Below are positions 53,308-60,788 of a stretch of DNA of 64,000 nt, piece after piece (the first letter of the stretch is position 1; each line of letters starts with the position of its first letter). The notes under the pieces are model-generated. The model was not told where the DNA came from. It saw only the letters and a program-made list of their open reading frames with translations, and ran no database searches. The position numbers were made by a program, and so were the translations under genes. This DNA comes from Methylobacterium sp. Leaf123 (lineage in GTDB: Bacteria > Pseudomonadota > Alphaproteobacteria > Rhizobiales > Beijerinckiaceae). Location of the stretch: the NCBI RefSeq assembly GCF_001423405.1, contig NZ_LMNS01000039.1, positions 306,948-370,947 on the forward strand, given 5' to 3'.

Positions 53308-54719
53308 GGCCTCACCTTCGTTCTGGACACCTCGCCCCTGCCTCCGATCTTACGCGCGCGCGCTCCGCCTGTCCCGCTCGGCACTGCAACGCTTGGATGT
53401 CCTCCGATGCGCCGCGGGAGGAAGAGGGTCAAGGGCGCACCGGCGGCGCGCAGGCGAGCCGCCTCCAGCGCCCAGACCATCCCCAGCATCATGTAGACGT
53501 GGCGCCACTTCTCCACGTCGATCTGCATCCCCTGGAGGAAGAACATCAGCAGCGCCGGGAACACGATCTGTGCGTAGGCCCGGTAGGGCGAGGGGCGCAC
53601 CATCAGCCGGAAGCCGACGAAGGAGGTCGCCGCGACAAGGGCGATGAAGGCGGCGCCCGCGACCCAGCCGCCGTTGGCGAAGCTGCCGATATAGGAATTA
53701 TGCGGCTCCAGGTTGAAGATCTGGCGCCAGCGCAGGGGGCCGAGGCCGAGCGGCTCCTCCAGCAGCATCCCCATGCCGCGGATCTGGTTGCCGAAGCGGC
53801 CGGTCTCGCCCTCGTCGTAATCCTGCGTGACCGCGGCGCGGGTCTGGAAGGTCTGGGCGACGCTGTCGATCGAGAGCAGCCCCGCCAGCGCGACCGCGCC
53901 GAGGCCGATGGTGACGAGACCGAGCGTCACGATCCGCCGCCGCAGGGCCCGCGAGCGGCTCGTCGTGTAGAGCGCCACGACCATGACGGCGACCGCCACC
54001 ACCGTCCCGCCCCAGGAGCCGCGGGAGAAGGACAGGAAGATGCCCGCCATCACGACGACGAGGCTGACCAGCGACAGGATCGGCCACCGGGTCGCGCCGG
54101 AGAGGAGGCGGTGGATCAAGTAGAGGGCGCCGAGCGTCAGGAACGAGCCGAACACGTTCGGGTCCTGGAAGGTGCCCGAGGCGCGGCCGTACTTGTAGAA
54201 CAGATCCTCGATGCCGAGGAGTTGCAGGTAGCCGATGATGCCGAGCCCCGCCGAGAGCACGCAACTCGCGGTATAGGCCTTGAGCGCGACCTCGATGCGC
54301 GCCTGCGTGTCGTCAGCGTAGAGCATCGCGAAGAAGATGCAGGTGGCCGCGAGGTAGAAGAGCTGCACGGTCCACGTCACCGACAGCGGCTCGTTGAGAT
54401 AGGGCAGCAGCGCGATCCCCATCGCCGTGAGGTAGGCCAGAAGCAGGAGCACGAGGGGCAGCGCGCCCCGGTGCAGGCGGATGCCGAGCGCGAGCCACAG
54501 CACGATCGTCGGAATCGCCACGAGGTCGTAGGGCGAGGCGTCCGAGAAGGCGAAGCAGGCAAAGAAGATGAACGCCGCGTGGAGGCCGCTCGCCAGCCCC
54601 TGGACCGCGCGCAGGGCGGGGACGCGGCCCCAAGCGCCCGCGGCCCATCGTGACGAGCCCGCAGCCCATGGCGATGCGGCGGCCGTCGCGCCGGTCGGCG
54701 CGGCTGTCATGGAGGACAT
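53304..54719 (-). CDS. O-antigen ligase/polymerase-family (Wzy_C) membrane protein
   Basis: The 471-residue polytopic protein has about 12 TM helices. The periplasmic loop contains F-Q-D-P-N-V-F-G-S-F-L and later a P-H-N-S-Y-I segment, both characteristic of the O-antigen ligase/Wzy family, plus S-F-S-R-G-S-W. It acts on surface polysaccharide: either ligation to lipid A-core or polymerisation. ATG at 54719 (M-S-S-M-T-A-A-P) is chosen; ATG 54710 and GTG 54758 are alternatives. It overlaps the hybrid kinase gene by 4 nt. Confidence 0.83.
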   Translation of the reverse strand: MSSMTAAPTGATAAASPWAAGSSRWAAGAWGRVPALRAVQGLASGLHAAFIFFACFAFSDASPYDLVAIPTIVLWLALGIRLHRGALPLVLLLLAYLTAMGIALLPYLNEPLSVTWTVQLFYLAATCIFFAMLYADDTQARIEVALKAYTASCVLSAGLGIIGYLQLLGIEDLFYKYGRASGTFQDPNVFGSFLTLGALYLIHRLLSGATRWPILSLVSLVVVMAGIFLSFSRGSWGGTVVAVAVMVVALYTTSRSRALRRRIVTLGLVTIGLGAVALAGLLSIDSVAQTFQTRAAVTQDYDEGETGRFGNQIRGMGMLLEEPLGLGPLRWRQIFNLEPHNSYIGSFANGGWVAGAAFIALVAATSFVGFRLMVRPSPYRAYAQIVFPALLMFFLQGMQIDVEKWRHVYMMLGMVWALEAARLRAAGAPLTLFLPRRIGGHPSVAVPSGTGGARARKIGGRGEVSRTKVRP

Positions 54720-55275
54720 CGGCGAACTCGAACTCTCGCGGGGCACCGCGCACGCCACCCGCCAGAGCCCCGCGACGCGGCACCTGGCGGGATTGCGGAC
54801 CCCTCAACCGGGCTGATCGAACCACCGAAAGGTTGCGTTTTAACCAACAGCCCCGGATGCGCCGCACGTTCCGCTCCTTTCAAGGTGCGGGAAGTGCCTG
54901 CCGGCAAACCTGAGATCGTCGTCCCATGCGGGCGCGGGTTCAGCCGGCGATGCACGGGACGGGGGGCTGGAACAATAAGTCTAATACGGCGCGCGCAAGG
55001 ATCGCGGAACCACCGCGACTGCCGCTGTGCCCCTGTCATCCTTCTGAACAATATTTCCAACTGAATAGGATTGGTCCAACGGTGAGTGTTCAGCCAGATC
55101 GGATCGATCACGACTTCGACAGGACGGCGCCGAAAAATCGGCCACGCATTTGTTCCGGCTCACCGCGTGCGCCACGGCACGTCACTGCGGCCAAGCACTC
55201 CCCATATTGAGTGTACCGAAGAGCAAGGAAGTCCGGACCGCCCGACTATCCTGAGACAGATCGTTGGAGAGATTG
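54720..55275. other. Divergent intergenic region, no gene seen
   Basis: These 556 nt are relatively AT-richer (especially 54960-55100) than the surroundings. They probably hold the promoters of the ligase-kinase operon (-) and of the small secreted protein at 55276 (+). The plus-strand GGAAC elements near 54969 and 55006 have no matching -10. Confidence 0.5.
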
Positions 55276-55527
55276 ATGAAGACTCGTATTGCCGCTGCCG
55301 TTGCTGCTGTCGTCCTGGGTGTCGCTCCGGTCACGTCCGCCCTGGCCTTCAGCGAAAGCCACGCCCGTTCGGCTCCGATGGCGTCCGGCTGGACCGGCTC
55401 CCTCGGTGTCCATGACGGCCCGAACTACACGGCTTGCCCGATGAACTCGGCCTCGGAAGGCAACGCCAACCAGCAGAACTTCCCGGTCAAGCAGTATGGC
55501 CAGACCACGGGCGGCAACCGCTGCTGA
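55276..55527 (+). CDS. Small secreted protein with two Cys, unknown
   Basis: The 83-residue protein begins M-K-T-R-I-A-A-A-V and has a Sec signal to about A-L-A-F (residue 25). The mature part is about 58 residues, ending with a Cys at the C terminus (G-G-N-R-C), with a second Cys in T-A-C-P-M-N. The sequence is Asn/Gly/Gln-rich. TGGAGAG about 8 nt upstream of the ATG at 55276 serves as SD; the upstream ATG at 55264 is weaker. Not recognised beyond this. Confidence 0.65.
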   Translation: MKTRIAAAVAAVVLGVAPVTSALAFSESHARSAPMASGWTGSLGVHDGPNYTACPMNSASEGNANQQNFPVKQYGQTTGGNRC

Positions 55528-55656
55528 GTCGGTGCTCGATCCAACCGGATCGGGCCAGATCTCTCAAACCGAGCTTGGACGCGCTCCGTCTCGCCGAACC
55601 GGCACTGGGATCGGCGAGGGGCGTTTCGATGGGATGCGAATGGAGGATTTCGACAG

Positions 55657-55758
55657 ATGCGGATGATGCAGGCGTTTTCTTACGGGATGATCGGTGCCCT
55701 CGCGATCGGCCTCGCGACCACCGCGATCGGTTCCGCGAACGTGTTGCTCAACCTCTGA
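55657..55758 (+). CDS. 33-residue membrane mini-protein
   Basis: An ATG at 55657 opens a 33-codon frame ending TGA 55758. GGAGG at 55642-55646 lies 10 nt upstream. The product is M-R-M-M-Q-A-F-S-Y-G-M-I-G-A-L-A-I-G-L-A... with a single hydrophobic stretch of about 22 residues and an N-V-L-L-N-L tail, a typical small TM protein. A terminator follows at about 55819. It is too short for ordinary gene finders. It could be co-transcribed with the gene at 55276. Confidence 0.55.
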   Translation: MRMMQAFSYGMIGALAIGLATTAIGSANVLLNL

Positions 55759-55818
55759 CGCCGAACGCCGCCCCCTGATCGAAAGGTCCGGCCGGCAGGC
55801 CGGATCAGAGATCGGAAA

Positions 55819-55856
55819 GAAGAAAGGGCTACCCTCGCGGGTGGCCCTTTCTTTTG
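55819..55856. terminator. Terminator between the mini-protein and the COG0523 gene
   Basis: AGAAAGGGCTACCC (55821-55834) pairs with GGGTGGCCCTTTCT (55839-55852) with one wobble, followed by TTTT. It lies 17 nt from the stop of the COG0523 gene and can work for both strands. Confidence 0.8.
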
Positions 55857-55872
55857 CGCGGGCCCCGTCGCC

Positions 55873-56859
55873 TCAAACCTTGCAGGCGAAAAAGCCTTCG
55901 CGGATCGCCTCCGGATCGAGGTTGCGGCCGATGAAGACGACGCGGGAGACGCGTGGCTCGTCGGCGCCCCAATCCCCCTGGACGTCGCCGTCGAGAATCA
56001 TGTGCACGCCCTGGAAGACGAAGCGCTTCGGCTCGTCGGGGAAGGCGACGATGCCCTTGCAGCGCAGGATGTCCGGCCCCTGAACCTGGGTCAGGTTCGA
56101 GATCCAGGGCATGAACTTCTCCGGATCGACCGGGCCGTCGATCTTGGCCGAGACCGACTGCATCTGCTCGTCGTGGTGATGGTGGTGGCCCTCCTCCAGA
56201 AAGTCGGGCTCCACGTCGAGGATGCGCGCGAGGTCGAAGGCGTTGCGGTCGAGCACCTGATCGAGCGGGATCGCGCAGCGCTCGGTGCGGTGGATCTTGG
56301 CCCAGGGGTTGATCGCGCGGATCTGGCCCTCGACCCGGTCGAGGTCTGCCCCTGAGACGAGATCGGCCTTGTTGAGCAGGATCACGTCGGCGAAGGCGAT
56401 CTGGTTCTTGGCCTCGGGCGCGTCGGCGAGCCGGTCGGTGAGCCACTTGGCGTCGGCCACCGTCACCACCGCATCGAGCCGGGCGGCCTCGCCGACATCC
56501 TGATCGACGAAGAAGGTCTGGGCCACAGGGGCCGGGTCGGCGAGCCCGGTGGTCTCGACGATGATCGCGTCGAACTTGCCGCGGCGCTTCACCAGCCCGT
56601 CCATGATGCGGATCAGGTCGCCGCGCACGGTGCAGCAGACGCAGCCGTTGTTCATCTCGAACACTTCCTCGTCGGCGCCGACCACGAGGTCGTTGTCGAT
56701 GCCGATCTCGCCGAACTCGTTGACGATCACGGCGTAGCGCTTGCCGTGCTGTTCGGTGAGGATGCGGTTGAGCAGCGTCGTCTTGCCGGCGCCGAGATAG
56801 CCGGTGAGCACCGTCACCGGGATCTTTTGCGAGGCGGCGAGGGGGGAAGCGTCGGACAT
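55873..56859 (-). CDS. COG0523/CobW-family GTPase (metal chaperone)
   Basis: The 328-residue G3E GTPase has Walker A G-Y-L-G-A-G-K-T-T, the metal-binding C-V-C-C motif in N-N-G-C-V-C-C-T-V-R, a Walker-B-like V-E-T-T-G-L-A-D-P, the guanine-recognition L-N-K-A-D, and a His-rich linker (E-E-G-H-H-H-H-H-D-E) before the C-terminal domain. The His run suggests zinc or another transition metal. It could be a zinc chaperone (ZNG1-like) or a member used in cobalt or nitrile hydratase loading; the substrate is not determined. Confidence 0.85.
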   Translation of the reverse strand: MSDASPLAASQKIPVTVLTGYLGAGKTTLLNRILTEQHGKRYAVIVNEFGEIGIDNDLVVGADEEVFEMNNGCVCCTVRGDLIRIMDGLVKRRGKFDAIIVETTGLADPAPVAQTFFVDQDVGEAARLDAVVTVADAKWLTDRLADAPEAKNQIAFADVILLNKADLVSGADLDRVEGQIRAINPWAKIHRTERCAIPLDQVLDRNAFDLARILDVEPDFLEEGHHHHHDEQMQSVSAKIDGPVDPEKFMPWISNLTQVQGPDILRCKGIVAFPDEPKRFVFQGVHMILDGDVQGDWGADEPRVSRVVFIGRNLDPEAIREGFFACKV

Positions 56860-56899
56860 GAAGGGCCTGGGCAGATTGCGCGGTGACGGAACGTCAGGC

Positions 56900-56916
56900 T
56901 GTCATATTGTATCATC
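56900..56916. promoter_or_regulatory. Imperfect Zur-box-like inverted repeat upstream of the COG0523 gene
   Basis: TGTCATA-TTG-TATCATC is an imperfect palindrome of the TGTNATA-N3-TATNACA type that Zur boxes resemble, 41 nt upstream of the ATG. Three mismatches make this a weak suggestion. Confidence 0.25.
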
Positions 56917-56940
56917 GGGGTCGGATGGAAGATCGCCGGC

Positions 56941-57276
56941 CTATGCTTGAAGCGCTTCGACGGCGATGCGCAGACGCGGCAGCTCATCGACGACCACGTT
57001 CCAGAGAATCCGCTCGGACAAGCCATGATACTCGTGGCGCAGGATGTTTCCGATGGCGCGCACCTGATGCCAGGGAATCTCGGGTCTCAGGGCCTTCACG
57101 GAATCCGGCACGGCGCGGCTCGCCTCCGAGATGATCTCGATGCCTCGCTCGACGCCGTGCTTCAGCAGCCAGTTCCGGCAGAAGGCGTCGAAGTCTTGTC
57201 CCGCCGTCGCTTGCGCGATTCCGTCGAGGGCGGCCAGCATGTCGTCCAGAGCGTGGCGATAATCGCGCCCGGCCAT
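56941..57276 (-). CDS. HEPN-domain (HepT/DUF86-like) toxin, variant active site
   Basis: The 111-residue helical protein has the HepT architecture with an I-G-N-I-L-R-H-E-Y-H-G motif. The canonical R-N-x-x-x-H of HEPN RNases is G76-N77-I-L-R-H81 here, so the usual Arg is missing at that position; R73 and R80 could substitute. Tyr83, the residue adenylylated in other systems, is present. ATG at 57276 overlaps the stop of the MNT gene by one base (TGATG). Confidence 0.8.
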   Translation of the reverse strand: MAGRDYRHALDDMLAALDGIAQATAGQDFDAFCRNWLLKHGVERGIEIISEASRAVPDSVKALRPEIPWHQVRAIGNILRHEYHGLSERILWNVVVDELPRLRIAVEALQA

Positions 57277-57572
57277 CAGAACACGCGAAGCGCCGAGGCT
57301 TCGATTCGGTCGCGTAACCGAGGGTGCAGCCCGTCGCGGGTGGTGACGTCGATCGCGGTCCCGAGCCGGTCTTCCAGCAGCAGCTTGATGCCGACGAGGT
57401 CGAAGGCGTTGAAGCGGCTCGCGGGATCGTAATCGATGAAGAGGTCGAGGTCGCTGTCGGAGCGCGCCTCCCCCCGAGCCGTGGAGCCGAACAGGTAGAG
57501 CGATGTGGCGCCCATGGTGCGCACCGCATCGGCATTGTCGCGAAGGCGGGTGATGGCGTCCATCCTGTCCAT
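57276..57572 (-). CDS. MNT-type nucleotidyltransferase antitoxin
   Basis: The 98-residue minimal nucleotidyltransferase has the active-site F-G-S-T-A-R-G-E-A-R-S-D-S-D-L-D (G29-S30, then D41 and D43 in GSx10DxD). In the MntA/HepT family this enzyme AMPylates the toxin's Tyr and so neutralises it. The ATG at 57572 gives M-D-R-M-D-A. It is the first gene of the two-gene unit and lies 29 nt downstream of the TetR stop codon on the same strand. Confidence 0.85.
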   Translation of the reverse strand: MDRMDAITRLRDNADAVRTMGATSLYLFGSTARGEARSDSDLDLFIDYDPASRFNAFDLVGIKLLLEDRLGTAIDVTTRDGLHPRLRDRIEASALRVF

Positions 57573-57601
57573 CGGGCGCTCCTTCCTGCACGATGCGTCT
57601 A

Positions 57602-58180
57602 TCAGGACTTGTTCACCGGCCGCAGCCCCTCGCTCAAGGCCGTCAGCGTCCGCCCGAACCCCTCCGGCCCGGCGAGGAACCGCTCCAGCAGCAACGAACC
57701 TTCCAGCGTCGCCACGATCATCCGAGCATGGGCCTGCGGATCGAGGCCGGCGCGGACGCTGCCGGAGATCTGACCCTCCTCGATCACGCCGGCGAGCCAG
57801 GCGATGTGCTTCTCGAAGAAGGCAGTGATGGCGCGGCGCAGGGCCTCGGGCAGCGTCTCCAGCTCGACGGCGAGCGCCGCGCACAGGCAGCCGAGCCCCT
57901 GCTCGACCCCACCGAGATAGAGCCGGCCATAGGCCTCGATCCGGGCGACTCCGTCCCCGGTCGCGCCCGAAATCTCGTCGAGCGCCACGTCGTAGCGCGC
58001 GTCGTAGGTCTCGATCAGCGCCTGGGCGAGCGCTTCCTTGGTGCGGAAATGGTGATGGATGCTCGCCTTGCGGATACCGACCGCCTCGGCGAGGTCGGCG
58101 TAGCTGAAGCCGGAATAGCCCCGGCCGCGCACCAGAATCTCGGCCTCGCTGAGGAGCGATGCGCGCGTGTCTCTCATCAT
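57602..58180 (-). CDS. TetR/AcrR-family regulator of the quinoprotein-accessory cluster (inferred)
   Basis: The 192-residue regulator has the TetR helix-turn-helix in about residues 20-55 (Y-S-G-F-S-Y-A-D-L-A-E-A-V-G-I-R-K-A-S-I and H-H-H-F-R-T-K-E-A-L) and an all-helical ligand-binding domain with a C-L-C motif (G-L-G-C-L-C-A-A-L-A). It is divergent from the metallohydrolase cluster. A palindrome between them (58263-58276) suits a TetR operator, so autoregulation and cluster repression are likely but unproven. Confidence 0.85.
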   Translation of the reverse strand: MMRDTRASLLSEAEILVRGRGYSGFSYADLAEAVGIRKASIHHHFRTKEALAQALIETYDARYDVALDEISGATGDGVARIEAYGRLYLGGVEQGLGCLCAALAVELETLPEALRRAITAFFEKHIAWLAGVIEEGQISGSVRAGLDPQAHARMIVATLEGSLLLERFLAGPEGFGRTLTALSEGLRPVNKS

Positions 58181-58262
58181 CCGTCCGTTCGTATCGGGCC
58201 GATCACGTGCTCGCGACGGCTCTGCCCGTTCGCGATGGTGGCACTTGACGGCGCAAAAATCT

Positions 58263-58276
58263 ACCTACTAGATGGT
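58263..58276. promoter_or_regulatory. Palindromic operator candidate ACC-N2-CTAG-N2-GGT
   Basis: The 14-nt sequence has matching outer ACC/GGT and a central CTAG. It lies 83 nt from the TetR start codon and 53 nt ahead of the leader ORF start. It is typical in form of TetR operator sites. Confidence 0.5.
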
Positions 58277-58315
58277 TTGCACTATATCGATAAATTCATC
58301 GGGAGGAAGCGGTCG

Positions 58316-58366
58316 ATGGCGGCACGGACGTGCCTGAGTCACCAGTCCGGTGGAGGCGGGCGTTGA
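58316..58366 (+). CDS. 16-codon leader ORF ahead of the metallohydrolase gene
   Basis: ATG at 58316 with GGGAGGAAG about 8 nt upstream opens a frame of 16 codons (M-A-A-R-T-C-L-S-H-Q-S-G-G-G-G-R) ending TGA at 58364-58366. That TGA overlaps the TTG start of the metallohydrolase (TTGA, 58363-58366), suggesting coupling. It could simply be the translated 5' end of an mRNA. Confidence 0.35.
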   Translation: MAARTCLSHQSGGGGR

Positions 58367-59295
58367 ACGCGCCCGTCACACGCCGCGCGGCTCTGTTCGG
58401 CGGGTTCTGCCTGTGCTGCCTGCCGCGGGCGGGCTTTGCCGTCGATGCCATGACGATGGAGGAAGTCGCGCCCGGCACCTTCATCCGGCGCGGGTTTGAC
58501 GCCGAGGCGACGCCCGAGAACGCCGACGGCATCGCCAATATCGGCTTCATCATCGGGCGGGACGGGGTGCTCGTCACGGAATCCGGCGGCAGTCTCGCCG
58601 ACGGGCAGTGGCTGCGCCGTGAGATCGCCCAGCGCACCGACAAGCCGATCCGCTACGTGATGCTCACCCACGTGCATCCCGACCATGTCTTCGGAGCCGC
58701 GGCCTTTCGCGGCGACAACCCGACCTTCGTCGGCCATGCAAGCCTTCGCGGCGCCCTCGATGCGCGGGGCGCGTTCTACCGTCAGCGGCTCGCCGAAATC
58801 CTCGGCGAGGAGCGGGCGGGCGAGGTGGTCTACCCGACGATGGAGGTGAAGGAGGGGGCCGAGATCGATCTCGGCGACCGCACCCTCCGGCTCACCGCCC
58901 ACGGCCATGCGCATACGAGCTGCGACCTGTCGATGCTCGACACCGGCAGCGGGCTGCTGTTCCCCGCCGACCTGCTCTTCGTCGGCCGCATTCCCTCGCT
59001 CGATGGTAGCCTGCTCGGCTGGTTCAAGGAGATCGAGCGGCTGAAGGCGGTGGGCGCCACCGACGCCGTGCCGGGTCACGGCCCGACGCGTGTGGCGTTC
59101 GCACCGGCGATGGCCGATCTCGCGCGTTATCTCTCAGCCCTGCGCGATGAGACCCGCAAGGCGGTGGCCTCCAGCCTGCCGATCGAGACGGCGGTTCGGA
59201 CCGTCGCGCTGGGGGAGAAGGACAAGTGGGCGCTGTTCGACACCTATAACGGCCGCAACGTCACCCAGGCCTATCAAGAACTCGAGTGGGAATAA
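58363..59295 (+). CDS. Quinoprotein-relay zinc metallohydrolase (MBL fold)
   Basis: A 310-residue exported metallo-beta-lactamase-fold protein. A twin-arginine-like signal (T-R-R-A-A-L-F-G-G) ends near A-V-D-A, followed by the zinc motif T-H-V-H-P-D-H, later H in G-H-A-H-T-S, D in F-P-A-D-L-L and H in P-G-H-G-P. Family members are described as quinoprotein relay system metallohydrolases and occur beside PQQ-dependent dehydrogenase accessory genes. TTG at 58363, with GGAGG 7-11 nt upstream, is preferred; GTG at 58330 is possible. Confidence 0.8.
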   Translation: MNAPVTRRAALFGGFCLCCLPRAGFAVDAMTMEEVAPGTFIRRGFDAEATPENADGIANIGFIIGRDGVLVTESGGSLADGQWLRREIAQRTDKPIRYVMLTHVHPDHVFGAAAFRGDNPTFVGHASLRGALDARGAFYRQRLAEILGEERAGEVVYPTMEVKEGAEIDLGDRTLRLTAHGHAHTSCDLSMLDTGSGLLFPADLLFVGRIPSLDGSLLGWFKEIERLKAVGATDAVPGHGPTRVAFAPAMADLARYLSALRDETRKAVASSLPIETAVRTVALGEKDKWALFDTYNGRNVTQAYQELEWE

Positions 59296-59336
59296 GATCG
59301 GCCCCGTCTCAGGGGCTTCCGGGAAGGAAACGCGCC

Positions 59337-60152
59337 ATGAAACGCCTGATGCTCGCCCTCAGCCTGACCCTCTCCGCGGCGGCGCTCACGCCCGCCCCGG
59401 TGCTGGCCGGCGCCACCGACACCGACGAGGAACGCGCCGCCCGCTGGTCCGAGATCAAGGCCTCGATCTTCGGGGATCGGAAGGTCGAGGCCAGCGAGAG
59501 CGCCGTGAAGATCGACGCGCCCGTCCGCGCCCTCGACGCCGCCCTGGTGCCGATCGGCCTGACGCTCGCCGACAAGGACAGCGTGAAGGGCCTCTACTTC
59601 ATCATCGACGACAACCCGTCGCCCTACGCCGCGCACTTCACCTTCGGCCCGGCCGCCGATCCGGGCGAGATCAAGATGCGGGTGCGGGTGAACAACTACA
59701 CCAACGTCCACGCCGTGGTGGAGACCAAGGACGGGCGGCTCCTCGAATCGGCCAAGTTCGTCAAAGCCTCCGGCGGCTGCTCGGCGCCGATGGGCATGAG
59801 CGACGAGGAGGCGATGAAGGGCATGGGCGAGATGCGCATGAAGTTCGTTGGCGACGTCCAGCCCGGCAAGCCGGCCGAGGCGACGCTGATGGTACGCCAC
59901 CCGAATTTTTCCGGGATGCAGATGAACCAGATCACCCGCGACTACACCCCGGCCCGCTACATCCAGAAGCTCGACGTGACCTACGGCGACAAACTCGTGT
60001 TCAGCCTCGACGGCGACATCTCCATCGCCTCGAACCCGGTCATCAACTTCGCCTTCAAGCCCGAGGGGCAGGGCCCGATCAAGGTCGTGGCGTCCGATAA
60101 CCAAGACGGGCGCTGGCAGCACGCCTTCCCCGTTCCGGCCGCGAGCAACTGA
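59337..60152 (+). CDS. Quinoprotein dehydrogenase-associated SoxYZ-like carrier
   Basis: The 271-residue protein has a Sec signal (about 1-24, V-L-A-G-A). An N-terminal SoxY-like domain carries a Cys motif A-S-G-G-C-S-A-P-M-G, and a C-terminal SoxZ-like domain follows (L-M-V-R-H-P-N-F-S-G-M-Q-M-N). In sulfur-oxidising organisms SoxYZ carries sulfur on a C-terminal G-G-C-G-G; this fused form lacks that end and probably has a different partner. ATG at 59337 with GGAAGGAAA upstream. It is 41 nt after the metallohydrolase. Confidence 0.82.
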   Translation: MKRLMLALSLTLSAAALTPAPVLAGATDTDEERAARWSEIKASIFGDRKVEASESAVKIDAPVRALDAALVPIGLTLADKDSVKGLYFIIDDNPSPYAAHFTFGPAADPGEIKMRVRVNNYTNVHAVVETKDGRLLESAKFVKASGGCSAPMGMSDEEAMKGMGEMRMKFVGDVQPGKPAEATLMVRHPNFSGMQMNQITRDYTPARYIQKLDVTYGDKLVFSLDGDISIASNPVINFAFKPEGQGPIKVVASDNQDGRWQHAFPVPAASN

Positions 60153-60169
60153 CGCCGGTGGGGACGAGC

Positions 60170-60757
60170 ATGCAGGTGATCGCGAGACATGCGGCGTTTG
60201 CCGCCCTCGGCCTGATGCTGGGGGCGGCGGGTCCGGCCGACTCGCCGGTCAACGTGCCGGAGCCGGAGGGGCTCTATACCGGGCCGCAGAAGGGCTACAC
60301 CCCGGCGACGCTCAAGGGGGCGACGGTCATCGACCTGAAGGGGCTCGAAACGCTGCTGCCGGAGGCGCCGGCCCTCATCGACGTGGTTTTGGCCGACCGC
60401 CGGCCCGAGGGCCTGCCCGCCGACCGGCCCTGGCTGCCGACGCACCGCTCGCTCCCCGGCGCGGTCTGGATGCCGGGCGCGGGCGTCGCACCGCTGGCCC
60501 CCGAGAAGGAGGCAGTCTTCCTCAAGCGGGTCGCCGAACTGACCGGCGGGGACAAGGCCAAGCCCGTCGTGACCTTCTGCCGGCCGGAATGCTGGGGGAG
60601 CTGGAACGCCGGCAAGCGTCTGATCGCGGCCGGCTACAGCCGCGTCCACTGGTTCCCCCCCGGCGTCGAGGGTTGGCAGGACGATCACGACACCGCCGTC
60701 GCCAAGCCCGATCCGGCCTGGATGCGCGCGGACAACGAGCGCGCCCCCCAGCGCTGA
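60170..60757 (+). CDS. PQQ-catabolism-associated Cys-motif (CxxxCW) protein
   Basis: The 195-residue exported protein has a signal (M-Q-V-I-A-R-H-A-A-F-A...) and a rhodanese-like arrangement. It has a conserved C-R-P-E-C-W-G-S-W-N-A motif near residue 145 and W-F-P-P-G-V-E-G-W at the C terminus. Families of this type are annotated as PQQ-dependent catabolism-associated CXXCW-motif proteins; here the spacing read from the sequence is C-x3-C-W. ATG at 60170 is chosen over GTG 60158. It lies 17 nt after the SoxYZ-like gene. Confidence 0.75.
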   Translation: MQVIARHAAFAALGLMLGAAGPADSPVNVPEPEGLYTGPQKGYTPATLKGATVIDLKGLETLLPEAPALIDVVLADRRPEGLPADRPWLPTHRSLPGAVWMPGAGVAPLAPEKEAVFLKRVAELTGGDKAKPVVTFCRPECWGSWNAGKRLIAAGYSRVHWFPPGVEGWQDDHDTAVAKPDPAWMRADNERAPQR

Positions 60758-60788
60758 GCTTCTGAGCTAAGAGGCCGTGAGGACACCG

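Noticed and set aside
50290..53496. Plus-strand ORF of 1068 codons opposite the hybrid kinase
   Set aside because: The composition is Arg/Ala/Asp mirror sequence. The minus strand has clear GAF, PAS, kinase, receiver and Hpt motifs.
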